The notes beneath the pieces were generated by a model, which saw only the letters and a program-made list of their open reading frames with translations, was not told where the DNA came from and did not search any database. Positions 37,221 to 45,835 of a DNA stretch of 64,000 nucleotides are shown here, one piece after another. Made by a program: the position numbers and the translations under genes. The stretch comes from Sphingopyxis sp. TUF1 (GTDB taxonomy: Bacteria; Pseudomonadota; Alphaproteobacteria; Sphingomonadales; Sphingomonadaceae): positions 2,798,001 to 2,862,000 of the forward strand of contig NZ_CP144683.1 of NCBI RefSeq assembly GCF_036687315.1. Reading direction: 5' to 3'. Positions within the stretch are counted from its first letter, which is position 1; each line of letters begins with the position of its first letter.

Positions 37221-37242
37221 CGCGGGTTTTCGTTTGGATTCG

Positions 37243-37407
37243 CGCAGAGACCGCAGAGGTCGCAGAGGAGTTGTTCACGCGGAGACGCGGAGACGCGGAG
37301 ACGCGGAGAAAGAAGAGATGGGCGGCTTTGCCGCCATTTTTCTTGTCTCTGCGCGCTCTGCGCGAAAACCATTCTCCTCCGCGTGTCCGCGTCTCCGCGT
37401 GAACTCC
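37243..37407. repeat. Inverted repeat with ACGCGGAG tandem units
   Basis: Two arms, roughly GTTCACGCGGAGACGCGGAG and CTCCGCGTGTCCGCGTCTCCGCGTGAAC, flank about 70 bp. The left arm includes four perfect 8-bp ACGCGGAG copies at 37277-37308. Similar GCGGAGACGCGGAG arrays occur as dispersed elements in many genomes. It lies just after the SRPBCC gene. Confidence 0.75.
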
Positions 37408-37415
37408 TAAGGAAA

Positions 37416-37507
37416 CCGTCGTCCCCGCGGAGGCGGGGACCGCCGTCGGTTTACGCAGCGATGCCGGGCAAGTCCTCCAGCGGCCCCCGCCTGCGCGGGG
37501 GCGACGG
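37416..37507. repeat. GC-rich inverted repeat
   Basis: CCGTCGTCCCCGCGGAGGCGGGG at the left pairs with CCCCCGCCTGCGCGGGGGCGACGG at the right, with about 45 bp between. It follows directly on the ACGCGGAG element and sits at the 3' end of the holin gene. It may act as a bidirectional transcription barrier. Confidence 0.7.
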
Positions 37508-37513
37508 TTTAGC

Positions 37514-37927
37514 TCAACTCTCCACTCCCTTCGCTTTCCCCCACGCCCGCGCCGCGGTGTATCCCAGATAGCCGGTGCCGAAGAGCGCATAGAGCGGTTC
37601 GGGGATACCGGCCAGATAGGCGTTCATGCCCCGCGCAATGCCCTCCGCCATCTCCGGCCGTGCCGCGGCGATCAGGCCCATCGGGATGGCCCAGAGCAAA
37701 AGCGCGTACATGACGTAGAGGAAGCTCGGCCGCGCGCGGCTTGTCCACGGGTCGGCGCTGTTCGCTTCGGCGACGATCGCGGTCATGCGTGTGCGGATCG
37801 CCTCCATTTCCTGCGTGCCTTCGAGCTTGAGCAGTTCGAGTTTGGCGCGGTCGCGCGCTTCGGGGTCAGGAATGATCTTGTCGATCAGTTTGGCGATGGG
37901 GCCGATCAGGCCTTCGATAATGCTCAT
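37514..37927 (-). CDS. Holin family protein (GTA 3-TM holin type)
   Basis: A 137-residue protein. An amphipathic N-terminus (IEGLIGPIAKLIDKIIPDPEARDRAKLELLKLE) is followed by hydrophobic segments PSFLYVMYALLLWAIPMGLIAAA and EPLYALFGTGYLGYTAARAW. This matches the GTA_holin_3TM family, which includes the holin that releases the Rhodobacter capsulatus gene transfer agent. Holins open pores for an endolysin. The ATG at 37927 follows AAAGGAA. It lies 57 bp downstream of the GH108 gene on the same strand, as in a lysis cassette. No other phage genes are near. Confidence 0.85.
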   Translation of the reverse strand: MSIIEGLIGPIAKLIDKIIPDPEARDRAKLELLKLEGTQEMEAIRTRMTAIVAEANSADPWTSRARPSFLYVMYALLLWAIPMGLIAAARPEMAEGIARGMNAYLAGIPEPLYALFGTGYLGYTAARAWGKAKGVES

Positions 37928-37984
37928 ATGGGTCGTTCCTTTCATCCTTAACTTGTCAAACTTGTCACCTGGAAACGTTGGAAA

Positions 37985-38560
37985 TCAGTGGTTTGCGTCG
38001 CCGACGCGGTTGGCGAGCCAGCCGTAGAGAAAGGCCTCCTGGCTTGGGCGACGTTCGGCGAGCGCGATGTAGCGTTCGCCCTGCAACGCCTCCATCGCGC
38101 GCAGCAGGACGGTCTCGCCGCCCTTGCCCCGCGCCTTGAGGAAGCCGTCGAGCGCGGCGAGGGTGCGCGGGCCGATCACGCGGTCGACGGCGATGTCGGG
38201 ATAGTCGCGCGCGGCGCGGTTGAGCGCGTTGAGCGCGCGCTGGAGAAAGCCCGCTGCGGTGGCGGTGCCCATGTTGACGCCGGTGTCGAACAGCTCGCCG
38301 GCGATCGCGGGGGCGCGGAGCGCCACACGGTCGAAGCCGGGACGCAGCCAATAAAGGCGGCGATAGATGGCCGCGGCGATGTCGCGCGGGAGTTCGCGCA
38401 TCGCGCCCGCATAGCCCTCGGCGCGCGCGACCGCCTCTGTGATCCCCCAGCAGGTCGGGCCGCCGCGGTCGGCGGGGTGGTTTACATATCGACCTTCGCG
38501 GTCGATGACGGCATCGATCAGCGCGTCGGTGTCGCAGACCGATGGATGGGGTCGTGGCAT
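37985..38560 (-). CDS. Glycoside hydrolase 108 endolysin-like protein
   Basis: A 191-residue muramidase. The GH108 signature near the N-terminus is DREGRYVNHPADRGGPTCWGIT, with catalytic Glu22. A C-terminal PG_binding_3-like part includes DRVIGPRTLAALDGFLKARG. The RcGTA endolysin has the same two-part layout. No signal peptide is visible, so export would depend on the adjacent holin. The ATG at 38560 follows CAGGAG; an upstream TTG is unlikely. Together with the downstream holin gene it forms a compact lysis pair. Confidence 0.88.
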   Translation of the reverse strand: MPRPHPSVCDTDALIDAVIDREGRYVNHPADRGGPTCWGITEAVARAEGYAGAMRELPRDIAAAIYRRLYWLRPGFDRVALRAPAIAGELFDTGVNMGTATAAGFLQRALNALNRAARDYPDIAVDRVIGPRTLAALDGFLKARGKGGETVLLRAMEALQGERYIALAERRPSQEAFLYGWLANRVGDANH

Positions 38561-38631
38561 GATTCGCTCCTGGGGTTCGAGTGAAAGCGGCAACGAACCA
38601 TATTGGAACAATGTAGGAAAGGGTTTTCGCC

Positions 38632-39609
38632 ATGCGGGCTTTGCAGGTGCGTGAATTGTTGTCCGATCATGCGGGCGTGGTGCTGAGTGAATTGCCCGTG
38701 CCCGAAGCAGGACCGGGCGAAGTGCGCGTGCGGGTGCGCGCGGCGGCGGTGAATTTTCCCGACCTGTTGATGACGCGCGGTGCCTATCAGCTCAAACCCG
38801 ACCTGCCGTTCGTGCCGGGCCTCGAATTTTCGGGCGAGGTCGATGCGGTGGGTGAGGGTGTGGAAGGCTGGTCGGTCGGCGATGCTGTCGTCGGCGGCAA
38901 TCGTTTCGGGGCGATGGCGGAATTTACCGTCGTGCCCGCGGCGTCGCTGCGGCCCAAACCCGCGGCGCTCGGCTGGGACGCGGCGGCCGCCTATCCGGTG
39001 GCCTACCTTACGGCTTATGTCGCGCTAGTGCGGTGCGGGTGCGTCGAGCCGGGCGAATGGGTGCTGGTCCACGGCGCGGCGGGCGGCGTCGGGCTGGCGA
39101 CGGTCGATCTGGCGAAGGCGCTCGGCGCACGGGTGATCGCGGCGGCGGGCAGCGCGGATAAACGCGCGGCGCTGGAACGTCTTTATGCGCCTGACGCCGT
39201 GATCGATGGCGCGCCGGGCTTTCGCGAGGCGGTGAAGGCGCTGACCGGCGGACAAGGCGCCGACGTCATCGTCGACCCGGTGGGCGGCGATATATTCGAC
39301 GAATCGACGCGCTGTATCGCCTTTGGCGGGCGGCTGCTCGTCGTCGGCTTTGCGTCGGGGCGCATTCCTGAACTGTCCGTCAACATGCCGCTGATCAAGG
39401 GATTTTCGGTCGTTGGCGTGCGCGCGGGCGAATATGGCCGCCGCTTTCCGGGCCGCGGTGCGGAGAATGTCGCGGCGATCGATGCGCTCGCCGCCGATGG
39501 CCGGATCCGGCCGCATATCCATGCGACGCTCGACCTCGGCGACTGGCGCGAGGGGTTCGCGATGCTCGAACGGCGCGAGGCGGTGGGCAAGGTGGTGCTG
39601 CGACCCTGA
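38632..39609 (+). CDS. NADPH:quinone oxidoreductase-like MDR protein
   Basis: A 325-residue member of the medium-chain dehydrogenase/reductase superfamily, quinone oxidoreductase branch. The GroES-like N-terminal domain includes NFPDLLMTRGAYQLKP and PGLEFSGEVDAVGEGV. The Rossmann domain has VHGAAGGVGLATVDLAKALGA. Catalytic zinc ligands are absent, as expected for this branch. The substrate is unknown; family members reduce quinones or activated alkenes with NADPH. It is divergent from the GH108 gene (71 bp between the starts). Confidence 0.9.
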   Translation: MRALQVRELLSDHAGVVLSELPVPEAGPGEVRVRVRAAAVNFPDLLMTRGAYQLKPDLPFVPGLEFSGEVDAVGEGVEGWSVGDAVVGGNRFGAMAEFTVVPAASLRPKPAALGWDAAAAYPVAYLTAYVALVRCGCVEPGEWVLVHGAAGGVGLATVDLAKALGARVIAAAGSADKRAALERLYAPDAVIDGAPGFREAVKALTGGQGADVIVDPVGGDIFDESTRCIAFGGRLLVVGFASGRIPELSVNMPLIKGFSVVGVRAGEYGRRFPGRGAENVAAIDALAADGRIRPHIHATLDLGDWREGFAMLERREAVGKVVLRP

Positions 39610-39636
39610 TTTGCTCGAACGCCCAAGCGACAGCCG

Positions 39637-40395
39637 TCAGACGAGCCGCACCGAGACCCCGCCGTCGGCGAGCATCGCCGATCCGGTCACGAAGCTCGAC
39701 CGATCGGATAGCAGAAAGCTTGCAACTTCGGCGATTTCGGATGCAGTTGCCATGCGCTTCATTGGATGAAGGTTGGCGACAAAAGCGAGCGTGTCGGCAT
39801 CGCCTTCGCCGCCCGCTGGCGTAATCGTCCCGCCGGGAAGTAGCGCGTTCACCCGGATTCCGGCCGCGGCATGATCGGAAGCCAGCGACTTGACCAGTCC
39901 GACGAGACCCGCCTTCGACGCGGCATAGGCGCCCATGCCTGCCAGTCCGCCGTTGCTGACGCCGACGAAGGACGAGGTGAAGACGATCGAGCCGCGCCCG
40001 CGTTCGAGCATCGCGGGAATCTGCGCCTTGGCCGCGAAAAAGGCGCTGGTCAGGTTCGTTGCGATGACCTTGTTCCAGTTCGCGATGGGCATGTCGGGGA
40101 TGGCAAGCATGTCACCGACGATGCCGGCATTATTGAAGGCGCCGTCAAGGCCCCCATATTCACTGCGGGCCAAATCGACGAGCGCCTCCGCATAGCCATC
40201 TTCGGTCACGTCGCCGGGCAGAATGACGACTTTTGCCCCCGTGTTTCGGACATTTGCCGCCGACGCTTCCAGCTCCTGCGCGCGGCGCGCCCCTAGGACG
40301 AGATTGGCCCCGGCTCGCGCGAAAACCTGCGCGGCTGCGGCGCCGATCCCGCTGCTCGCCCCCGTGATGATGATGGTTCTGTCCTGAAGATCCAT
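39637..40395 (-). CDS. Short-chain dehydrogenase/reductase
   Basis: A 252-residue classical SDR. The cofactor motif TGASSGIG lies at about residues 12-19, NNAG near 88, the catalytic Ser in VFTSSFVG and Tyr-Lys in YAASKAG. An acidic residue is absent after the second strand (GARRAQE), which favours NADP(H). The substrate is unknown. The gene converges with the quinone oxidoreductase gene. No operon partner is evident. Confidence 0.92.
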   Translation of the reverse strand: MDLQDRTIIITGASSGIGAAAAQVFARAGANLVLGARRAQELEASAANVRNTGAKVVILPGDVTEDGYAEALVDLARSEYGGLDGAFNNAGIVGDMLAIPDMPIANWNKVIATNLTSAFFAAKAQIPAMLERGRGSIVFTSSFVGVSNGGLAGMGAYAASKAGLVGLVKSLASDHAAAGIRVNALLPGGTITPAGGEGDADTLAFVANLHPMKRMATASEIAEVASFLLSDRSSFVTGSAMLADGGVSVRLV

Positions 40396-40596
40396 TGCCT
40401 GCTCCTTGTTCTGGCAGACAGCGGCTAAGGTGGCCGCGGGCGGATTACGTCCCGGAAATTGCGTTCAAACAGATGTTTAGGGCCCATGCTCCCCTGCAAC
40501 AGTGGCGGCATTGCCATAATTTTGCGACAAGCGGCGATCATGGCGGTGCGGGGAGTTGTCCCGGCGGCGATGCCGCCTGTTTCGAAAGGAAATGAC

Positions 40597-40899
40597 GTGA
40601 AGACATGGATTTGGGCAATTGCAGCGACCGCCCTCGCGATGCCCGCGCTGGCGACGGCGCAGCAGCCGGGCGGCGGCCGGATGTTCGCGATGCTCGACGC
40701 CGATGGCAATGGCAAACTCGACAAGGCCGAAGTCACGCGGATGATGACGATGCGTGCTGATCGAAGCGGCGACGCGTCGATGAAGTCGCCCGAAAAGATC
40801 GCGGCCTTCATGAAGCGTGCCGACAGCAATGGCGACGGTGCGATCGACCAGGCCGAACTCGCCGCGTTCCGCAAGGCGCAGGCCGCCAAAGCGAATTAA
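40597..40899 (+). CDS. Exported EF-hand calcium-binding protein
   Basis: A 100-residue protein with a signal peptide (WIWAIAATALAMPALATAQ). Two canonical EF-hand loops follow: DADGNGKLDKAE and DSNGDGAIDQAE. A weaker third loop-like stretch, DRSGDASMK, lies between them. It likely binds calcium in the periplasm. The GTG at 40597 follows an excellent AAAGGAAA site and places the signal sequence at the N-terminus; a longer frame from 40459 has no such support. Confidence 0.85.
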   Translation: MKTWIWAIAATALAMPALATAQQPGGGRMFAMLDADGNGKLDKAEVTRMMTMRADRSGDASMKSPEKIAAFMKRADSNGDGAIDQAELAAFRKAQAAKAN

Positions 40900-40977
40900 A
40901 TGGGGTCCGGCGGCGGCACTCTGCCGTCGCCGGCCTCGGCTCCCCGGCAGGGTGAACAGTCGCCGTTTTCAGAAAAT

Positions 40978-41054
40978 TGGTCGGGACGAGAGGATTCGAA
41001 CCTCCGACCCCCACACCCCCAGTGTGATGCGCTACCAGGCTGCGCTACGTCCCG
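40978..41054 (-). tRNA. tRNA-Pro(GGG)
   Basis: A 77-base tRNA including an encoded CCA end. The acceptor stem is CGGGACG/CGTCCCG, the D arm AGCGCAGCCTGGTAGCGC, and the anticodon loop CTGGGGG gives anticodon GGG, reading CCC and CCU codons. The T arm contains GGTTCGAATCC. The tRNA is complete with discriminator A. It lies convergent to the EF-hand gene and divergent from yajC. Confidence 0.97.
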
Positions 41055-41078
41055 ACCGGCCCGATTGGGCAGGCGAGG

Positions 41079-41107
41079 CCCCTAGCGCGGCTGGGCAGGC
41101 GATGCAA
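41079..41107 (-). promoter_or_regulatory. Candidate promoter of the tRNA-Pro gene
   Basis: On the minus strand TTGCAT (41107-41102) is followed after exactly 17 bp by TAGGGG (41084-41079), ending 25 bp before the tRNA 5' end. The spacing is ideal; the -10 match is moderate. Confidence 0.4.
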
Positions 41108-41330
41108 GGCCGAGTTGAGCGAAGGCGGCGTCACGGTGCTTGTCGGGCCGGGATTGGCGCCGCGGACTTGATCCGGGCCGCTTCCTTCCCATTTTCAGCC
41201 GACGCCGACCGGGGGAGGCGTGCGCGCGACCGGTTGCGCGCGCGGCCCCTCGTGTGATAGGCGCCGCGCCATCCTTGCGTGCCGGTCCCGGTGGGGCCGT
41301 GCGACGCTTTCGAACGAAAGTCTTTCACCC

Positions 41331-41660
41331 ATGTCGACGCAATTGCTTCTGACCCAGGCGGCCGGATCGGGCGGCGGGGCAGCCGGTTTCCTGATGCTGG
41401 TGCCCTATATCCTGATCTTTGCCGTTTTCTGGTTCTTTCTGATCCGCCCGCAGCAGGTGCGCGCGAAGGAGCATCGCGCCAAGATCGCGGCGGTCAAGCC
41501 GCGCGACCAGGTGGTCACCGGCGGCGGGATCGTCGGCAAGGTGACGCGCGTCGACGATGATTATGCCGACGTCGAAATCGCGCAGGGCGTGAAGATCAAG
41601 GTCGTCAAGGCGACGCTGGCCGACGTTCTGCAACCCGGCGGCAAGCCCGCGAACGACTGA
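41331..41660 (+). CDS. yajC: Preprotein translocase accessory subunit YajC
   Basis: A 109-residue inner-membrane protein with one helix (FLMLVPYILIFAVFWFFLI) followed by the family signature RPQQVRAKEHRAKIAAVKPRDQVVTGGGIVGKV. YajC associates with SecD-SecF and the Sec translocon. It is the first gene of yajC-secD-secF, 57 bp before secD. The start at 41331 removes an Arg-rich upstream extension and matches the usual short N-terminus. Confidence 0.95.
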   Translation: MSTQLLLTQAAGSGGGAAGFLMLVPYILIFAVFWFFLIRPQQVRAKEHRAKIAAVKPRDQVVTGGGIVGKVTRVDDDYADVEIAQGVKIKVVKATLADVLQPGGKPAND

Positions 41661-41717
41661 CGCAGCGGGACCGGCGGTTCCCCGCGGCTCCCCCTTTTTG
41701 CAATCGGATCACAGACC

Positions 41718-43331
41718 ATGCTCGATTTCCCGCGCTGGAAAACCATCGGCATCAGCATCATCCTGCTGCTCGGCGTCCTTTTCACCATCCCCAGCTTCCT
41801 GCCGGCCAAGACGTTCGAAAGCCTGCCGGGCTTTGCGCAGGTCAAGGTCAATCTGGGACTCGATCTGGCCGGCGGCAGCCATTTGCTGCTCGAAGCCGAC
41901 ATCGACGACCTGCGCAAGACGCAGCTCACCAACATGGAAAAGACGGTGCGCACGGCGATGCGCGGCGATAGCGGCGCGGAGGACGACATCGCGATCGGCG
42001 AACTGTCGACGACGGGCGGCCGCATCAGTTTCCTCGTCCGCGATGCCACGAAGCTCGATGAAGCGCGCGAACGGCTGTTCAGCGAGACGCGGGGCGCGGG
42101 GCTGACCGGCCAGCGCGACTGGAACATCGATGTCGTCGATTCGACGCGCATCGTGTTGAGCCCGACCAGCGCCGGACAGACGCAGGCGGTGGCGAATGCG
42201 ATGGATACCGCGCGCGACATCATCGACAAGCGCGTCAACGCGCTGGGCACGCGCGAGCCGACGATCATCCGCGAAGGCGACGACCGCGTTGTGGTGCAGG
42301 TTCCGGGGCTTCAGGATCCGGCCGCGCTGAAGGAACTGATCGGCAAGACCGCGCGGCTCGAGTTCCGCATGGTCGACGCCAATGCCGATCCCAATGAAGC
42401 CGCCGCAGGCCGCGTGCCGGTGGGCAGCGAAATCGTCCCCTATGCGCCGGGCGAAGGCAATGGCGCGGCGTTCGAGGTGCTGCGCCGCCAGGTGATGATC
42501 AGCGGCGAGCAGCTGATCAATGCGCAGCAAAGCTATGACCCGCAGACCAACGAGCCGGTGGTGTCGATCCGCTTCGACTCGGCCGGGTCGAGTGCCTTTG
42601 CCAAGGTCACTGCGCAGAATGTCGGTAAAAGATTCGCGATGGTACTCGACGGAAAAGTATTGTCGGCGCCGTCGATCAACGAACCGATCCTGGGCGGTAG
42701 CGCGCAGATTTCAGGAAGCTTCAGCGTCGCGAGCGCCAATGCGCTGGCGATCTCGCTGCGATCGGGCGCGCTGCCGGTGAAGATGACGGTCGTCGAGGAA
42801 CGGACGGTTTCGCCTGAACTGGGTCAGGACTCGATCGAAAAGGGCGTGCTGGCCGGGATCATCGCGACGGTTTCCGTGCTGACCTTGATGCTCGTGGTCT
42901 ATGGCCGCTTTGGCGTTTATGCGAACCTCGCGCTAATCTTCAACGTCTTCCTGATCATCGCGATCATGGCGGCCTTCAATGCCACGCTGACGCTGCCGGG
43001 GATCGCGGGTTTCGTGCTCACCATCGGCGCCGCGGTCGACGCGAACGTGCTGATCAACGAGCGTATCCGCGAGGAATTGAAACGCGGAAGGCGGCCGTTC
43101 CAGGCGGTCGAGCTGGGATATACCGAGGCGAGCCGCGCGATTTTCGACGCCAACGTCACCAATGTTATCGCCGCGGGGCTGATGTTCTGGTTCGGGTCGG
43201 GGCCGATCAAGGGCTTTGCGGTGGTGCTGACCATCGGCATCGTCACCAGCGTCTTTACCGCCGTTACCGTCACGCGCATGTTCGTCGCCCATTGGCTGCG
43301 GACCAATCGCCCGACGACCATCAATATTTAA
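41718..43331 (+). CDS. secD: Protein translocase subunit SecD
   Basis: A 537-residue membrane protein that uses the proton gradient to help proteins leave the Sec channel on the periplasmic side. One N-terminal membrane helix (TIGISIILLLGVLFTIPSF) precedes the periplasmic P1 domain, which begins LGLDLAGGSHLLLEAD. The C-terminal half has five more membrane segments with the conserved GAAVDANVLINERIREEL motif in the fourth. Length is shorter than E. coli SecD, as usual outside gammaproteobacteria. It lies 14 bp before secF. Confidence 0.97.
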   Translation: MLDFPRWKTIGISIILLLGVLFTIPSFLPAKTFESLPGFAQVKVNLGLDLAGGSHLLLEADIDDLRKTQLTNMEKTVRTAMRGDSGAEDDIAIGELSTTGGRISFLVRDATKLDEARERLFSETRGAGLTGQRDWNIDVVDSTRIVLSPTSAGQTQAVANAMDTARDIIDKRVNALGTREPTIIREGDDRVVVQVPGLQDPAALKELIGKTARLEFRMVDANADPNEAAAGRVPVGSEIVPYAPGEGNGAAFEVLRRQVMISGEQLINAQQSYDPQTNEPVVSIRFDSAGSSAFAKVTAQNVGKRFAMVLDGKVLSAPSINEPILGGSAQISGSFSVASANALAISLRSGALPVKMTVVEERTVSPELGQDSIEKGVLAGIIATVSVLTLMLVVYGRFGVYANLALIFNVFLIIAIMAAFNATLTLPGIAGFVLTIGAAVDANVLINERIREELKRGRRPFQAVELGYTEASRAIFDANVTNVIAAGLMFWFGSGPIKGFAVVLTIGIVTSVFTAVTVTRMFVAHWLRTNRPTTINI

Positions 43332-43345
43332 GGAGGGACCGAACG

Positions 43346-44329
43346 ATGCGCCTGCTCAAACTCGTCCCCGACGACACCAATTTCGACTTTCTGAAGTGGC
43401 GGAAACTCGCCTCTTTCATGAGCTTTTTCCTCGTGGTGGTCTCCATCGCGCTGGTGGCGGTGAAGGGCCTGAACCTGGGGATCGACTTTGTCGGCGGCCA
43501 GTCGGTGCGCGTCGAATTCACGCAGGGCATGCCGCCGATCGAGGAGATTCGCGAGGCCGTGGGCGAAATCGGCATCGGCGAGGCGACGATCCAGCAGTTC
43601 GGAACCGACAACGCCGTGTCGATCCGCACCGCGCTTCCCGACGGCGACAAGGCCGCCGCCGAACGAGCGGGGCAGCAGTTGGTCGCCGGGATCCAGAAGG
43701 CGTTCCCGACCGCCCGGACCGGGTCGGTCGAAACCGTGTCGGGCAAGGTGTCCGAAGAATTGCTGCGGACCGGCGCAATCAGCCTTGCGCTCGCGATGCT
43801 CGGCATTTCGATCTATATCTGGATCCGCTTCGAATGGCAGTTCGGCGTGGGCGCGCTCGGCCGCCTGTTCCACGAGGTCGCACTGACCTTTGGCTTCTTT
43901 GCGGTCACGCAGATCCAGTTCGATCTCAACAGCGTCGCGGCGCTGCTGACGATCGTCGGCTATTCGCTGAACGACACGATCGTCGTGTATGACCGCATTC
44001 GCGAAAACCTGAAAAAATACCGCAAGATGGACATTGTCCCGCTGCTCAACCTGAGCATCAACGAAACGCTGTCGCGCACCGTGATGACCAGCGTGTCGAT
44101 CCTGCTGGCGCTCGGCGTGCTGCTGGTGATGGGCCCCGACGTTATCTTCGGCTTTACCGCCGCGATGCTGTTCGGGGTGTTCGTCGGTACCTATTCGTCG
44201 ATCCTGATGTCGACGCCGGTCCTCGTCTGGCTGAAGGTCGGGCCGCACAGCTTCGTGCCGCGCACGACCGCGGCAACCGAAGGCGCGGAGCGCGTGGCGG
44301 GCAAGAACGACGACGGCGCGGTGGTTTAA
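43346..44329 (+). CDS. secF: Protein translocase subunit SecF
   Basis: A 327-residue partner of SecD. One membrane helix precedes the conserved LGIDFVGGQSVRVEF. The C-terminal membrane region has YSLNDTIVVYDRIRENL, the SecF equivalent of the SecD D-x-N motif, and VFVGTYSSILMSTPVLVWLK. A perfect AGGAGG site at 43331-43336 fixes the start at 43346; longer frames are not supported. It ends the Sec operon, and an inverted-repeat element follows immediately. Confidence 0.97.
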   Translation: MRLLKLVPDDTNFDFLKWRKLASFMSFFLVVVSIALVAVKGLNLGIDFVGGQSVRVEFTQGMPPIEEIREAVGEIGIGEATIQQFGTDNAVSIRTALPDGDKAAAERAGQQLVAGIQKAFPTARTGSVETVSGKVSEELLRTGAISLALAMLGISIYIWIRFEWQFGVGALGRLFHEVALTFGFFAVTQIQFDLNSVAALLTIVGYSLNDTIVVYDRIRENLKKYRKMDIVPLLNLSINETLSRTVMTSVSILLALGVLLVMGPDVIFGFTAAMLFGVFVGTYSSILMSTPVLVWLKVGPHSFVPRTTAATEGAERVAGKNDDGAVV

Positions 44330-44361
44330 CGGGGCCGGCGGGCGTCCGGTTTGGGGTGGGG

Positions 44362-44521
44362 AGCGGACCTTAAATCCTCTCTGTGGCGAAGCCATGGGGA
44401 GGGGGACCGCTCGCGCAGCGAGTGGTGGAGGGCAGCAACGGCAGCGCCAAAGCCCCTCCGTCAGCGCTTCGCGCTGCCACCTCCCCATCGCTGCGCGACA
44501 GGGAGGATTTTATTGTCCGCT
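44362..44521. repeat. Composite palindromic intergenic repeat, copy 2
   Basis: The second copy of the element at 5396-5561. It runs from AGCGGACCTTAAATCC to GGATTTTATTGTCCGCT; the two ends are complementary over about 26 bp with few mismatches. Internal segments, such as CCCCTCCGTCAGCGCTTCGCGCTGCCACCTCCCC near 44454-44487, are shared almost base for base with copy 1. It lies between secF and the convergent glycosyltransferase gene. Confidence 0.88.
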
Positions 44522-44558
44522 ATCGGTCGAAAACCGGCGCTCCGATCAACTGCATATC

Positions 44559-45728
44559 TTAATAGCCCGCGCAGCGCCGCAGATGGTCGGCCAGTTCGCG
44601 GCCGTTGCGGTTCCAGTCGAAGCGGCCATCGAGGCTCGCGGCCACGTCGGTCGGTGATGGCGGGGCGGCGAGTATGTCCTGCACCGCTTCCGCGATCGCC
44701 CCGGAGGCGCGGGGCACGATGCGGCCCGCGGCGGGAAGGCGCACGAGTTCGGCCGCGCCGCCCGCATCGCTGATGACGATCGGCGTGCCGCAGGCCAGCG
44801 CCTCGACCCACGCATTGGCCAAACCTTCGCTGGCCGAGGGCATCACGACGATGTCGGCGGCGCGGTAAAGCTGCGGCAGGTCGGCGTGGGCGAGGGGGCC
44901 CATGAAATGCACGCGCGCTTCGACATCATGCTGGCGTGCGAGCGCGCGGTAGCGGCTTTCCTCCGCGCCCGCGCCAGCGAGCCAGTAATGCACGCCGGGG
45001 AGGGCGGGGAGTGCTTCGATGACGAGCGCCTGTCCCTTGCGGGGGATGAGTGCGCCGACCGAGAGGATCGCCGGGGCGTCGTCAAGGCCGAGCGCCGCGC
45101 GCGCCGCGGTGCGATCGCCGGGATGAAAGCGCGCGGTGTCGATGCCCGTGTAATGGACTGCGACCTTTGCCGAATCGATGCCGATCGCGGCCATGTCGCG
45201 GCGCATTGTGTCGGAGACGGCGAGCAGGCCCGCGGCTTTCGCCGCGGCGCCCAGCAATTGCGTGCGTGTCGCCGGATTATAGCCGAAATGGCTGATGTCG
45301 GCGCCGCGCGCCTTGATGGAAAAGGGCAGGCGGAGCGCACGCGCGACGCGCATCGCGGCAGGGCCGTCGGGGTAGAAGAATTGCGCGTCGATCACGTCCA
45401 AGGGTCGGTCCGCAACCGCGTCGAGCACGGCGCGCGCGATTGCCGCCGGATTGAGGCGCGCGCCGAGGCGCGGGATCAGCGTAAAGCGGGGGCGCAGGAC
45501 GGAGAGGCCGTGCCATTGCTCGGCGCGGGGCAAGCTGCGCAGCGCGCGGTACCGTGGGTGGAGCGAAAGCGGGAACGGCGGCAGGCCGACGGGAGCGACG
45601 ACGGTGAGTTCGATTCCCGGCTGTGCGGCGAGCGCGAGGAGGCTTTTTTCGACGAACAGGCCGAAGTTGGGGCGCGCGGCATCGGGAAAGAGGGTGGCGA
45701 TCGAGAGGATACGCAGGGGAGTCGTCAT
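44559..45728 (-). CDS. GT4-family glycosyltransferase
   Basis: A 389-residue GT-B glycosyltransferase. The N-terminal domain begins ILSIATLFPDAARPNFGLFVEKSL, a glycogen-synthase-type opening. The C-terminal GT4 domain has ILSVGALIPRKGQALVIEAL, the nucleotide-sugar site, and the EX7E motif SEGLANAWVEALACGTPIV. Such enzymes build lipopolysaccharide, exopolysaccharide or glycolipids; the acceptor is unknown. It stands alone, with no other polysaccharide genes in the window. Confidence 0.93.
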   Translation of the reverse strand: MTTPLRILSIATLFPDAARPNFGLFVEKSLLALAAQPGIELTVVAPVGLPPFPLSLHPRYRALRSLPRAEQWHGLSVLRPRFTLIPRLGARLNPAAIARAVLDAVADRPLDVIDAQFFYPDGPAAMRVARALRLPFSIKARGADISHFGYNPATRTQLLGAAAKAAGLLAVSDTMRRDMAAIGIDSAKVAVHYTGIDTARFHPGDRTAARAALGLDDAPAILSVGALIPRKGQALVIEALPALPGVHYWLAGAGAEESRYRALARQHDVEARVHFMGPLAHADLPQLYRAADIVVMPSASEGLANAWVEALACGTPIVISDAGGAAELVRLPAAGRIVPRASGAIAEAVQDILAAPPSPTDVAASLDGRFDWNRNGRELADHLRRCAGY

Positions 45729-45742
45729 CCCCGAACTCTCAT

Positions 45743-45828
45743 CCGTTCGTGCTGAGCTTGTCGAAGCACCGTTCTTCCTTGTGCGCAGAGTGAAAAGGAC
45801 GGCCCTTCGACAAGCTCAGGGCAAACGG
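45743..45828. repeat. Inverted repeat with TGAGCTTGTCGAAG arms
   Basis: TGAGCTTGTCGAAG (45753-45766) is matched by its exact complement at 45805-45818; outside these the arms extend with a few mismatches. The same motif appears singly near 31811. The motif is a widespread intergenic repeat in proteobacteria. It lies between the glycosyltransferase and the XRE regulator. Confidence 0.8.
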
Positions 45829-45835
45829 CGTGGGA

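Noticed and set aside
37277..37308. Short tandem repeats considered as a CRISPR array
   Set aside because: The units are 8 bp and have no spacers; no cas genes are present.
37514..38560. Lysis pair considered as part of a prophage
   Set aside because: No integrase, capsid, tail or att sites are seen on either side.
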